From: Lutjanus erythropterus
Lineage: Eukaryota; Chordata; Actinopteri; Lutjaniformes; Lutjanidae
NCBI GenBank assembly: GCA_020091685.1
Contig: CM034609.1
Location: forward strand, 13,236,023-13,300,022
Length of the DNA stretch: 64,000 bases
Direction of reading: 5' to 3'
Below the pieces are notes generated by a model, which was given only the letters and a program-made list of their open reading frames with translations, did not search any database and was not told the DNA's origin. Positions within the stretch are counted from its first letter, which is position 1. The number at the start of each line of letters is the position of its first letter. Positions 52,591 to 64,000 of this stretch are shown piece by piece. The translations under genes and the position numbers were made by a program.

Positions 52591-55500
52591 ATTCAGGGGT
52601 GGAATGTCTTTTCTTATAGAGAATCTTCAGTTGACACACATTGATTTTTGCATGCTCAGATGGCTGAAAAAAAAAAATCACATATTGCACACTTTGTGCC
52701 CCAACACGCTGTGCACACCTGCCCTGTTTATCCAGTTCATTACCCACGTACCCCAGAGCCTGTCCACTTGGCAGTCCTGTTTGGTAGTGATCTCACGATG
52801 GCATCTGATGGAGCTCATTGACTGGGATAACACTAAGGCCTCAGGTCTGCAGGTCATCACTCCATCACCGCTGTGCTGATAAGAACTCCTCAGCTATTGT
52901 TTGAGGAGATATTGCCAGCAGACTGTTCTCTTTGTGAGGCAAATTGAGTGACTTTCTTTTGTTTTTGCAGGTTTAAATTTGACATTTGACCCATTTAATC
53001 TAAAACACTCAGAGGCCTTTTTTTTTGAGATGTCAGCGTGTCTTCCCTGGTTGCTGTGATGGATTTAGGTTGACGACCCAGCAAACAAGCAAACCTCATT
53101 GCCAAGATTTATGTGTCATAGGCTTAGTCTGTTTACTTTTCCCCTGAAAAGTGCCTCTAAAACATTTCTAACCAGCCTGCACAGGTTCTGTTTCTTAAAT
53201 TACAAAGCATCTAATTGCCTGCAGGAGACATGTGTTTAGTGCCTGAAGGTGAAAGTTATCCTTCCTCCGTGTGGTGTTGGACACTGTGCCAAGCACTCTG
53301 TTGTTGGGCACAGCGCAGTGTAGACAGCGCTTGCTGGCTTGTAGCCCAGGAAACACAACCTGCTCAGAATTTAGTTTACAAAAGTGAGTGAGTTTGTGCA
53401 CCTCACTTTCATTTTAGGTATAATCAGCATCTCACTGTGGTGGTGGTGCTGAAGTGCAACTTTTAGTGGTGTTATTTGTGGCCGGTGAGTGTAAAGTCCT
53501 GCATCCATGTTTGAACATGTCTGCAGTTTGCGTGCACATTTGAGGCAATGTGTGCGTCCCGTCCAGCCCCTTCACATTCCAGGAAATACCAATATAAACT
53601 GTTTTTTTTTCTTGGAATGCCTCTGAGGGTGGCGATAGTGAACTGTCGGATTATTATAGAGGACACGACAGGTCTTTAGCATAAGTAACATGTTTGGCTG
53701 TGGTCATTGCTCTAGCTAAGTGGAAAATGGACTGGTTGTTGACAGCTTTCTTTCTCACAGTAAACAATTCATGGATGTCATTTGCTAGTTTGACTTGTAA
53801 CAGAAGGCAACAGTTCATTACTGCGCTGCCACCTACCTTTTTTATGACCTTGTTGTCCCAACATGAAATTCTAAGGGCGTCTCATGTGTCAGTGTGTGAA
53901 TGCTGTGTTTGTTCCTGTGTCTTTTGTTTGGTGCCATTGTTTTCTGGTCTAATCCAGCATGGGGCATTGTGACCTGGTAGGCTGGGGTTGGTGCTGTGAG
54001 CCGGCTGGGGAAACATTTATTCTTTTCTGCCATCCTGTTCCCTCGTCACTGGTCGTAAATATCGGATGGAGCTTATATCAGCAGACACACACGAAATATT
54101 CTGCTTTTTGCCCTCGTTTGAAAAAAGACAAAGAACATTCCACTAATATTCCCATTTACATGCAGCCTCCATACTCCAATTACTGGAAAGTGGAACAGCT
54201 GGAGCCACTTGTGCTATTTTACTTCTTTACATCAAAACAGTATTTATTTCAAAGTTCTCCACTGGTGGCAGACTTGCTCAGCCATGCAAACACTGCAGGC
54301 TTGCTCTATCAGTCGGTTAACCACCTTCATGAAAAGGGCTGGCATTGCAATCGTTTCTAAGAGCTGTACATAGGCAACTGGACTGGCCTGACTGAGAATC
54401 TGCATGGACACTTTGTGATTTTGTGTAAACTCAAAAATCTGCTGATAACTAAGTCTTTCATAATGTTTAAAAGTAGGTCTGTTTCTTCTTCTTCTTCCCA
54501 CATATCTTTGAAATGCTACATTCAGAATTAGAGGTGGGGGTAAAATTGATTCTTAGATGCACCAAGATTCTCTCTTGAAGATTCTGAATCGATGCAGAAA
54601 AGTCAGTAGTTGGAAATTTAAAACCCAGTCCTCAACATTGCGATCGCCTGTGACAGTTTTGTTTGACTGGGCTGTACGTTTGTTGGGCTGTGTTGAACCA
54701 AATGGACGGTGAAATGTAACGGACGTAAACATTTCCATCATGTTTAGGCTAATTATGGATCATTGCAAATATGCCAACATAGTGAGCAGTCACACAGCGA
54801 GAAAGGCTGAATCGTGCATAGAAATCAAAATGGGATGCATGCAAAGATTTGTGGCGGTGGTTCATTTTGTGTCGTGTTTAAACCTCCAACCACCACGTAG
54901 CAGCATTGTTATTTATATTCACTGTTCTAATAGCATAAAAAGAAAACTTTTTTTTACACTTTCTAAATATTGTATTGTAACCTCTGTATCATGACACATA
55001 TTGTATTGCTAGATTCTTGCCACCACACAACCCTAATTTCTACCTCTATTTGGAATGTGGTCTAATATGCTGTTCACATCTGTAACAAACTCAGAGTATT
55101 GTCATATCCTGAATGATACTGAAAATTTAACGTGCATGTAAGCATGGTCGATGACGAGGGTTTATCATTTAAGTTTGTCATCATATTTTCAACTGCACAA
55201 ATGATGATCATGATAACTGTGCAGAAGACAATGGTGTTTTTGGACAGTAAGTCCATTTCTTGGCTCAGTTTGAGCCCTTCTTTGTTCTTTAAATTGATAT
55301 TAATCCATTTGAATGTTAAATTCTGAAAGAGAACCCATGCACAGTGCACTTATTACCCACTTAAGAGTGAGCTGCCACACACAACTCGAGTGGTTTCCTC
55401 TATTTTCCAAAAACATAAAGTCTTTGACAAAAAGAGCCATCCATGGTTTGATAGCTGCTTCTTTGGCTTCCCTCCAGCCTGTGCATTTTGTTGCTTTTCT

Positions 55501-56477
55501 GCTGTTCTGACCCTGTAATTATGGCACTGACTCTCACACTTTAAAGCGAGATTCTCTGGATCCCATAATTTCCCTGCATTCTTTCCACTGAGGAGCAGCA
55601 CGGCTTTCCATTTGGAGGGTTTTCAAAATGTAACCTCACTCGCCTGCTGCAGCTCTGTAGAGATACCTGGCCGGCCTGTCCTGGGCGACAACACGGACAC
55701 CCGGGCCTGAGGCCGGAGCTGTCATCAGCGGTGACTCGGAACATCCGGCTGTGTTCGGCTTCTACAATAATTAAATGTCATTGAACCGGAGGCGCCCTGT
55801 GTCCTGATACATATTTCATTTAGGCCTGTTGTTGAACACAGTCCCAGTGTCGGCCTGCAGCCCTGTAGGTTATTAAAACTGTGTGTTGATGGAGATATGA
55901 GCTGTGTTTGTTTGCTTAGCCCATCAGTAATACAGTATGATGGAGGACAGCCTTGTTTACATTATGAGTGGCCAGGAAGGGCAGGCTGAGTAGATTTCCG
56001 GAGAGATGGGAGGGTTTACCGCCTTATTTTCTCCCTGCCCTTCCTGTGTGGACGTACCCCTCAACACGCCGCCACATTTCACTCCGTGAAAACGCTTCCA
56101 TCATTTGCGGCTATGCCTGCGTAATCGGTGCTTTTGTGAAGTGGAGGGTTAATTGCAGAGGTTATATTGTGGTATTCTGTGCTCGTACGCAGTTGAAGCG
56201 TGCTCAGACATTTCTGAGGAGATGGGGGCAGTTATGGATGACCCTGAGCTGGTCGCTGACCCCGCAGGTCTGGCTGGATGAGAATGAAAAAGCCAGGAAG
56301 GTTTGAGCCATGTCTCATTACCGAAAAACATAACGTTAAGTGGTTATTTTGGCATGCTCTTGTGTTGATATCGCCAACGTCAAACGGCTTTCTGCTCAGT
56401 CTCTCTGATTAGGTTGAGACTCTCTAAATGCTGGAGCGGTGCCTTTTTCTGTCCTCATCTATGAAGCTTCATCTTAG
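52591..56477. other. Non-coding stretch, nothing recognised
   Basis: 3.9 kb in the candidate first intron. Open frames, including 112 codons at 55968-56306, show no domain, no matching splice context and no codon pattern I would call coding. The segment at 55600-56300 is somewhat GC-richer and may hold conserved non-coding sequence; that needs alignment. Confidence 0.4.
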
Positions 56478-57490
56478 ATTTTGAATATCACTATACTGTT
56501 ATATGGCATAAGTGTAGTCTTTTCCTGGTTTTAAAGGCTGCGTTCTTCAGGCTGCAACTGTTATTTTCATTGTAAATCAATCTGTCGATCATTTTTTTGA
56601 CTGATAGATTAGTTGTTGTTTAAACTAGCATTGATGATGCTAATTTTAGTTTAAGTATGTCAATGGTATGGCTCTGGTTGCAGAAAGGGGATACTAAGGG
56701 GGGAGATTCTGACTGTCAACCATGTGTTCAGAACAGGTGTGTAAAAAGCTCTTTAGAAATAAATTTCAGGAAGACAAAAGAGCCTATAATACAAGCCAGC
56801 AAAGGTTCAATGCAGCCAATAATGATTAGCCTAATGGGCAAATGGCTGAGATGGTCAGTGAGCACATGCATCGACAGCAGTCTTGCTTTAAAGGAAAACA
56901 CTGACCACATCTTTAAGAAATGTTCGCAGTGTCTCCACTCGCTAGACAAGCTGAATCATTCTGAAGGGAGCCAAAATATCCTGGAAATAATGTGCCCAGT
57001 AGAGAGACTCGCAACTCTGAAAAGCAGCTACGCAGTATGTTTGATGAGCTCTTAAAAAGAAAAGACGACATAATTGCAAAAGCCCCCTTTCATTCATTGT
57101 ACAGAGAATGTGAACTTTTACCCCCCAGGGAGACGTTATAGATTAACGAATAGAAATATCTACAAGTAATCCTTTGTCCCAAGTGCTGTCAAGGTAAAAA
57201 AGATCTTAATCGGTGTGACACAAAGCCCAAGGTGACGTCCTCAAATGTCTTGTTTTGTTCAGAATTAGATGATGTTCAGTTTATTTTCATAGTGGAGAAA
57301 AATAACTGGTAAATATTCACTTTGAGTAGCTAAAATCAGAGAATTTGAACAGTTATTCATTAAAAATGAACCCAAAGAACCTATATAACATGTGATGAAA
57401 CTTATTTACTCTCCTAATATCAAGAAATATATGGTATATCACAGAATAGCCTAAAAATATTGATTATTTATAAGCCATATCAACCAGCCC
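56478..57490. mobile_element. Composite of nested transposons
   Basis: Outer left part 56478-56548 matches 25896 onward. Then AGGCTGCAACTGTTATTTTC at 56549 opens a second element of the GGGCTGCAAC family, which resumes at about 57215 with CAAAGCCCAAGGTGACGTCC. Between them lies a LINE fragment (about 56637-57212). The 3' part 57421-57490 matches the CCATATCNCCCAGCCC end seen at 9332 and 26739. The order fits LINE inside MITE inside outer element. Confidence 0.5.
56637..57212 (+). pseudogene. LINE reverse-transcriptase C-terminal fragment
   Basis: The frame at 56657-57055 encodes LEINFRKTKEPIIQASKGS, then STCIDSSLALKENTDHIFK and CSQCLHSLDKL. This is the order LNxxKTKExxxD, YLGxxLDxxLxWxxNTxxL, KKAxxRLxFLRxL of LINE ORF2 C-termini. 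A further frame at about 57135-57185 reads RLTNRNIYK, a stop and SFVPSAVK, the conserved SFIPS-like end. Frameshifts and stops make it a relic. Confidence 0.65.
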
Positions 57491-58649
57491 GACTCTCAAC
57501 CACCACCACTCTATATTTGTGTTTCATGCCCAGCACACAGATGGCACCGATGTTGAGGCATGCTGCCGGCAGTTTCAGTGACATGTTTGTATCTTCAGCA
57601 CAGATCAGACATGCTAGCACAGAAACGAAACAGATAATATTGTGAGTATATATAACAAGGCTTTGTAAGTCCATGAAAACTGTTTGTCAGTCTCGAGTAA
57701 GCCACAGAGGAACACTCTCCATTCTCGAATGTGTCGAAGTGGAGTGCAGCATTCTTGCCCGCCATCCGCTGTTTGCTTCCGTAATAAAAACTGTCAGTTT
57801 CAAAGTGAGGGACACCGAGAAAGAGATGGAGTGTCTTGTCTGGAGGCTGTTTTGGCTGTAAATGCGAAAGAAACGAGACATCTCCTCTTGGGTAGCAGAG
57901 GTCAGCTGGTGCACGTCGAGCTGACTTGCTGCAGGCCTGTTCTCTGCCAGGAACCTTTTCATTGGCTGTCGGTGCTCTTTTGAAAACTATAGTGTCTCTG
58001 CTCTGGTCCTGGTCATCATCTGTCCCTCAAGTTTCCCCTCCTCCTCGCTAGCTTTTCTCATGTAACTGACGGGGCCTTTTGTAGTTGGCATATCGGTGAC
58101 TACAATGAGGTTTTAAAGTGTTTCTCCATCAATGCAGCTACTGTGCCACACTGGTTATATAGAATTAACAGTCTGTTTAGTTGTGCAATCACCTCCCAGA
58201 GCACTCAGTGTTATTTTTAAACACTGCTGAGTTCTTGTGAGTTTGTCCAAGCTGCTTACCTCAAATATTCCACTCACTGATCTAAGGATAGCTACAGATT
58301 TAGAGCTCACTGATATGAATGCCAAGTCAAAAACCTACAGGCACTTTTATGAGCAGGAAAGCTCTAACAATCTGCTGTGCTTTGATCCTTACCGACGCAG
58401 AGTGTCCTGCTGGGTGAGGTGTGACATTAGCATAACAGACTGCCTCACACCAGCGTGCCAGGTATGAGTGGCGACACTGATATGTGAGTTTTTTGGCACT
58501 GTGTGTTAGAGCAATACACACAGAAGGGCGTTTTATCTTTTTCTTTTTGCACTCAGAGGCACTATTCTTAGTAACGAGGTGTCTTATTCATCTCTTCATG
58601 ATTAAGGACATTGAAAATGTGATTTCCTAATTTGATTATGTGTCTAACC
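57491..58649. other. Non-coding stretch, nothing recognised
   Basis: 1.16 kb without a recognised gene or repeat. Confidence 0.4.
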
Positions 58650-58870
58650 AGGGCTGCAACTATCAATTTATATTTGAGGGATTTTCACAAGTAATCGATT
58701 AGCTGTTTTGATGTTTCTGGGTGTCTTGTTTTGTCTGATTTAACAGTCTAAACCTCCGCAATTTTCAGTTTAAAATGATACAAAACTGAGAAAAGCAGAA
58801 AAACTTAACATTGAACAGCTTGAAAAAATACGTTTGACATTTCTGCTTGAAAAAAATATTATTTCTTTAC
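58650..58870. repeat. GGGCTGCAAC-family repeat, copy
   Basis: Starts AGGGCTGCAACTATCAATTT and carries AGTAATCGATTAGCTGTTTT, TCTTGTTTTGTCTGATT and CAAAACTGAGAAAAGCAG in the order I remember for a very common teleost repeat; the first part also matches 56549-56635. Its right end is replaced by a TAG microsatellite. Confidence 0.55.
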
Positions 58871-58873
58871 TGA

Positions 58874-58874
58874 A

Positions 58875-58926
<52 letters not shown>
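58874..58926. repeat. (TAG)n trinucleotide microsatellite
   Basis: About 17 uninterrupted TAG units. On the other strand it reads CTA/CTACTA; the leucine and threonine runs in translated frames here are artefacts of it. A short TATG run follows at 59027-59046. Confidence 0.9.
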
Positions 58927-58928
<2 letters not shown>

Positions 58929-60647
58929 CCGAAGGTGAAAGACCCTGGCACTCAAAAATGAGTAATGCAGTGCTGCAGGCCGCAGTGACGTTGAAACTAC
59001 ATGAGCTCAAGATGAGCAACGTTATATATGTATGTATGTATGTATATATAACAAGTGAGGATGAGTCCTTCAGTGTAAGTTTATAACTGTCCATTGTCTG
59101 TTGATAAAAAGCTAGGCAGGCTATCCTGAAAACAAGAACCCACTGCTGCAAATACACACTTTTGGATTTGGAGTTCAGTGACTGCCTGCCAGACTCCATT
59201 AACATATTGCTCAATTTCACTGTCTAACTGAACATCTACTTCTAAAACATTATAATTGATTCTTATGACTCATAAACATTCATTCATTGATTTTAGCTCC
59301 GTGTGAAGTGAATAAACGTGGAACAGGCAGTGTGACCAAAGCAAAAACAGACATTCTGCACTGGAATAGAAATCTCAAAGGTTGGTTGTTTCTTCCCTCT
59401 GTAATAAAACAGCAGCCATGCTGCAACTTCTATAATATTTTGATCAGTTGTGCAGCCCTAATATATATCAAAGTGTCATAAAACGGTCAGGGAAAAAAAA
59501 AATAAAAACAGAAGCAAACATGCTCTCAGGCCGTGGTTTGTGTGAACAGAAGCTGGTCATCAAGTTTAACCAAAGTCTGTTACCATTTCCAGATTTTTCT
59601 CATCATTCCCTGCATTTCAGAGTAACATATTTCGGATTTGCCGTGGTCTTTAGACCGCAGAGGTTTTACACTTTGATCAAAATGAGCCCTTGGCTTTCTT
59701 GCTGTATTGGAAATGCATGGTGGAGAATGCCACGGAGAATGGGTGATGAGGCAGGAGGGAGTATCCAGAGATACTCTGTAGGTCAACGACTTGATCTGAG
59801 TCCACGGCATTGCAAGCAAATGGCATGCCGCTTCCAGGGGGCCAATTAAGCAACTGCTAAATCGGCTTTTATGTAAGTAGGAGGGCTTTATTTGTAAATT
59901 TTTATTAGAGCAGTGTGTTTCCTCATTGCTGCGTTTATCTCAAAGGGCAGCAGCAGCTTGATGTCTGTTGTTCCCTGTCTGTGTGATTGAGAGATAATGT
60001 GATTTCCACTGTTTGTCCTTCGGCTGCTCCTTCCTAAATGAGATACTCAGCCCCGCTAACTGAGTTGCATGGCAGATACCTATCTTCTAGAGGCCATTTG
60101 TCTGCTTAATTACTGGAACATGTGTGTGAGAGTGTGTGCGCGAGCCTATTACTGAACAACTGCCATACCTCTTGCACTTAAACATATGGGAATGAATGAG
60201 AGTTTTCACCGGCAAATGGGATGTTTGCAAATGGTATGATCATTAGAGTGATTTCAGGGCAGTGTCGTTTGAAATGTCAATAGGAAACTGGTGATTTTAG
60301 TCTCCGTTTTGCTCACAGATTTCGTCCGCATGTGTCCTCCAACCCCCCCCCCCAATGTCATTTCACCCTCAGGTCATGCGGTTGCCCATCCAGGTCAGTG
60401 CCTTCAAATGAGGCAGACAGAAAGCCCCCCCCACCCCCCACCCCCACCACCGCAGCAAGCCTCTCCCAGACAGTAGAATCCACACTGGATGAATTAAGCA
60501 CAGAGAGACGCATCAATACTCAATTAGGCAAATGGACCATTAGTCATGTTTGAACGTGTGTGTGTGGTGTCTGTGAGTGATCTTTTCTGTATTAGTGTTG
60601 ACCGGCCTTGTGTAAGAGAACAGACAAGCTGTTAAAAGTTACATTCA
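58927..60647. other. Non-coding stretch, nothing recognised
   Basis: 1.7 kb of AT-rich DNA with a C-rich patch at about 60341-60450. No gene recognised. Confidence 0.4.
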
Positions 60648-60697
60648 TCTTAGGCAAGACAACAAACAAATACTGTTGTGTGTTGTCTTGCCTAAGA
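60648..60697. repeat. Perfect 17 bp inverted repeat (hairpin)
   Basis: Arms TCTTAGGCAAGACAACA (60648-60664) and TGTTGTCTTGCCTAAGA (60681-60697) are exact reverse complements around a 16 nt loop. A direct repeat of the loop region, ACAAATACTGTTGT, recurs just after it at about 60708-60722. Confidence 0.85.
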
Positions 60698-60722
60698 CAG
60701 GACAACACACAAATACTGTTGT

Positions 60723-63639
60723 AAGACAAAAATTAGAGTGTTAATGCAGATCTTTTAAATGCAGCTAAACCCGCTAAAAGTAGGCCATTGACCCTCTTCC
60801 TGTTGCCAGTAGACGAGCTCGCCTGTTTTTTTCTGATGTGCACTCGAAAGCCAAGACTCAACTCATGTCTGTATAGGAGAGCAGAGAGAAAGAGGTTTTT
60901 AAAAGTCTCTGTGGCCTGATGTCAATGTCCTCCTTCACCAGCTCTAGCTGACGTCACCTGGTACTGTCTGAGTGCGAGAGGCTGAGAGGACTCAAAATGG
61001 TATCAACAGGGATGAGACAGCACTTTGTGACAAAGTCTGTGACATCATTTTAAACATTTCTCAACACGTATCTCAGAAAAGCTTTTTATTAATTCTAGCA
61101 CCACTTTCATTGTCATCATGTCTTATCTGTTTTATTATTAATATTAATATTTTGTATTGTTTTTATTGCCTGATTGTTTTACTGCCCTCAGTTCTGAAAT
61201 GTTTTAATCTTGGTCAACTGTGTAAAACACTTAAATAATCAATTTACCTATCTTTGTCAAAACGGCATCATAGATTTAGATGTAAACTTAATTTCTCTCA
61301 TACATTTGTAGTTGGTCCTCCCATGTTTGTTTGCTTACATTTTTGTGCATCAGGGCTTCCCTTTGTTTAATGACACAATGCTATGAACTGTAGGTAAAGG
61401 GTTAGGGTTAGAAAGTGTGCATAAAAGGCTCAAAACCTCATGGACTTAGCAAATTGACAATTGGACAGCCGTAAGCCCTTGCAGACTTACTACGCATGTG
61501 CCCCAAAGTCTGTCAATCTGTGATGGTGGACATTGAGATTGGGCCTGTGTGTGTTCAGCTTTCAGTACTTTCGTAGCTTCTAACTGAATCTCTGTGGTTT
61601 GATGTTTAGTTTCTCTCCTGCGTCGCTGTTTGTACTTTCAGGTATCTGTTGTACTTTCAGCTTTATAGCAGTTGTGTTACATTACTGCTGCTGAAAACCA
61701 ACATTTCAGCAACATTTCCTGATTTTTCTGCTTCATAATAAAAGCTTTTAGATAGCAAAATAGTTAGGGACTTTTACTGTGAAAACTTTTTATGTAATAG
61801 AATGTTTATCCACCATTCAGCCTCATGACTGAGGATGAGCTGTAATCAGTAAAGTCACACCTTAAAATGGGTGCAAGCTCCGTTGTATGAAAAAGGAGCA
61901 AAAGAGTCCCAGAAGTTACCAACAGGGGTGACAAACCATCATTTCCTTCACCAGAAAGAGGCTAAAATAATGTGACAACCTGGATAGCATGTTTCCATCA
62001 CTGCTGATTGGAGCTGGAGCCGATGAATACCCATGACTACTGCAGAGTCATTTGACCCGGGAATAACTGCCGACAGATGTTAGTGGGTTTTTGTCCAGTG
62101 TAAAAGGGGCTTTACGCACAAATTATCCAGGGGGTAATTTTTTTCTGATGCCTAACAGGATGTGACATAAATATGTAAATGAAGTCTTATGATGTGTCTT
62201 CTCTCTCTTATCTGAGCTGTAAGACCTCAAATGATTTTTGAGTCATAGCTCATTTGTTCACTTCCTCTTATGCAGCATTTCTCTACAGAGTTAGGAAATG
62301 ACTGCAGCATTTCCTTTGAGACACCAAACTCTCCCAGGTGAATACACTCAAGTTATTGTCTAATTTAGTACTGCCTTTTTCACCCCTTTAGTTAAAAGAA
62401 CCTTTTTATTTACTTCCTTTCCTATGTTATTTCTGTGCTTTTCCCTCAGAAGAATTGGGTGTGTATTTTGCTTCCCACAAAGTAGTGGCTATACCCATAT
62501 GATATTTAAGCAGATTTAGACCCGTCCTTAGAGCCACGCTTGGTATTTATATCGATAATTGAGTTATGAGATCTATAAACAGAGCTAACATTACATTCCC
62601 ATGACATAAATACATTTGGGGAAATGGGTTGGAATATCATTTACCCAAACAGATGTGAAGAGATGAGAAAAGGGAAGCAGCCACTGCTGTCGGTTTGGAA
62701 ACGTTTATCACATGTATGCACTGCTGCATTTTACTCAGCAGTAGAGAAATACCACATCAGGACCGGTCAGTCATTGTCAAAATCACACGTCATTCAAAGG
62801 GCTCAGGGTCTGTAGGTCAGTGTGAGTCTGTCAGGAGTGTGTGTTCGTGTTTTTTAGAAGCTTGTAAATGGTTTTCGATTTCGCTGTCAAGATGAAACGA
62901 TGCAGATGTGCTTCATTCGCTCTTCCTGTCTGTTTCTGTCCCACATTCTGTGTCTCCAGAGGGGCTCTACTGCCGCCAGACCCCGAGTGTTGTGAAAGTC
63001 TGTTTATAAAGTCAATCCCCCCACTGTGACCCCGTGGTTCCCACGCTAACTGCTGCCTTCTCAGGCCCTTTTCCCTTTTTTTCATTCACGTGTACACCCG
63101 AACGTGCATGCGCACACATTTGCACAAAGATACACAAAACTCTAAATAAAGCAGGGCTGTGAATCAGGTTTGATGTAACTGCTGAAGGCCTCTCCTGCTG
63201 CTGCTGCTGCAGCTTCTGGATCTGTTTTAGATTCAGCAGATGAAGAAGCCATGTCCTGGCAGTGGGCACCATTGAGCTTTTCAGATTGATCCTGGCCTGG
63301 GGGTGGTGAGTCGGAGGAGTGGGAGGCGGGCTTTCACCATCTCCCCTTGTTTCATCTGCTGGTTGTTTTTTCTCGTCTGTTTATGCCACCCAGAAGCAAC
63401 GACTCGGAAAAAAACTTTGCTTTTTGGCTGGGTGTGAATTATTTCCCCCTCATTATTTCCCCAAAAAACAAATCAGAACATTCAGCTTCAATAATAAATA
63501 TGTCCGTGAAAAAAAGCTGCATTGTTAGTGTGTTTTGGCACAAGAACATTTGGAGTTCATGGGAAGTTTTCACATGATGTCTAAGCCTCAGTCAGAAATG
63601 CTGCAATCAGACATGCATTCCTTTCTCTTGGTAACAATT
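60723..63639. other. Non-coding stretch, nothing recognised
   Basis: 2.9 kb without a recognised gene. Holds a two-unit TTAGGG string near 61407 and a short CTG run at about 63196-63211; neither is significant alone. Confidence 0.4.
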
Positions 63640-63854
63640 AGAGTTTCAACTAATGATAAATTTCATTAATCTGTCAATCATTTTCTTGATTAACCGATTA
63701 GTTGTTTGGTCCACAGCCTCAAAACCAGGATTTGGACATTTTCTCTTAATAAAATGACTCCAAATGATTATTTGATCATCAAAACAGTTGGTGGTTTATT
63801 TAGTAGTTAGCAGTTTATCAAATAATCAAGTAATTGACAGATTGTTTCATTTCT
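63640..63854. repeat. GGGCTGCAAC-family repeat, short copy
   Basis: Left end AGAGTTTCAACTAATGATAA, then TTAATCTGTCAATCATTTTC and CCGATTAGTTGTTTGGTCC. The right end, ATTGTTTCATTTCT, is roughly the left end inverted. This is a short internally deleted member of the family at 56549 and 58650. Confidence 0.55.
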
Positions 63855-64000
63855 AATACAAATGTCTTGTCTACAGTATCAGTGGACTGATATATGTGTG
63901 GCCTGTCACAGTATTGGCATATATGTTATATATTTATATATGAAAAGCTTTATAAGCAGAATTTTATGTATATTTGATCATTTTTTTAGCTGCAACAATT

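Noticed and set aside
55968..56306. 112-codon + strand open frame in a GC-richer patch
   Set aside because: No known motif and no acceptor/donor arrangement supporting an exon; could be conserved non-coding DNA but not a gene on present evidence.
58770..59220. Leucine-run and threonine-run proteins on the minus strand
   Set aside because: Artefacts of translating the TAG trinucleotide microsatellite.
60291..60476. Proline-rich open frame over a C-run
   Set aside because: Driven by poly-C low complexity; no start context or splice sites.
61402..61416. TTAGGG-like telomere string
   Set aside because: Only about two units; expected by chance at this scale.
1..64000. CRISPR arrays, operons, phage or bacterial mobile elements
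   Set aside because: The window is spliced vertebrate DNA; no regularly spaced direct repeats with unique spacers and no prokaryotic gene layout.

Overview
The window is vertebrate nuclear DNA, most likely from a spiny-rayed teleost. It has spliced GT-AG exons separated by introns full of short CA/GT microsatellites and small DNA transposons (hAT-, Tc1/mariner-, TTAA- and CACT-ended types) plus decayed LINE pieces. The species cannot be named from the sequence alone.

One large gene fills positions 225-41075 on the + strand: the 3' 39 coding exons of a sidekick cell-adhesion gene, which I call sdk1. I traced every exon by splice sites and reading frame. They join without a break into 1952 codons plus a stop: second half of an Ig domain (Ig3), Ig4-Ig6, thirteen fibronectin type III (FN3) domains, one transmembrane helix and a cytoplasmic tail of about 241 residues ending in Ser-Ser-Phe-Val, a PDZ ligand. 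The signal peptide, Ig1, Ig2 and the first half of Ig3 lie 5' of the window. Tail motifs ([31 protein letters not shown]) match vertebrate SDK1 rather than SDK2 as I remember them. Most introns at domain edges are phase 1. The 3' UTR probably ends near an AATAAA at 42750.

From about 42.8 to 50.6 kb lies intergenic sequence rich in repeats. At 50.8-50.97 kb there is a candidate promoter and first coding exon (TATA-like box, ATG, 25 codons, GT donor) of an unidentified + strand gene. If it is real, the rest of the window (50969-64000) is its first intron; I found no second exon there.

Repeats: a GGTTCT-rich family with CACTCTTAGAAATAA ends (five copies); two abutting hAT elements sharing a target-site pattern; two related Tc1/mariner remnants, one ending 70 bp before an sdk1 exon; a TTAA-flanked element with inverted ends of about 180 bp; a second TTAA-flanked element with a diverged relative; a three-deep nested insertion at 56.5-57.5 kb; and several LINE scraps. 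I see no bacterial-type system, CRISPR array, rRNA or tRNA gene, and no convincing novel biological system. The most useful leads are two possible in-frame alternative acceptors in sdk1, the unidentified first exon and the repeat architecture.
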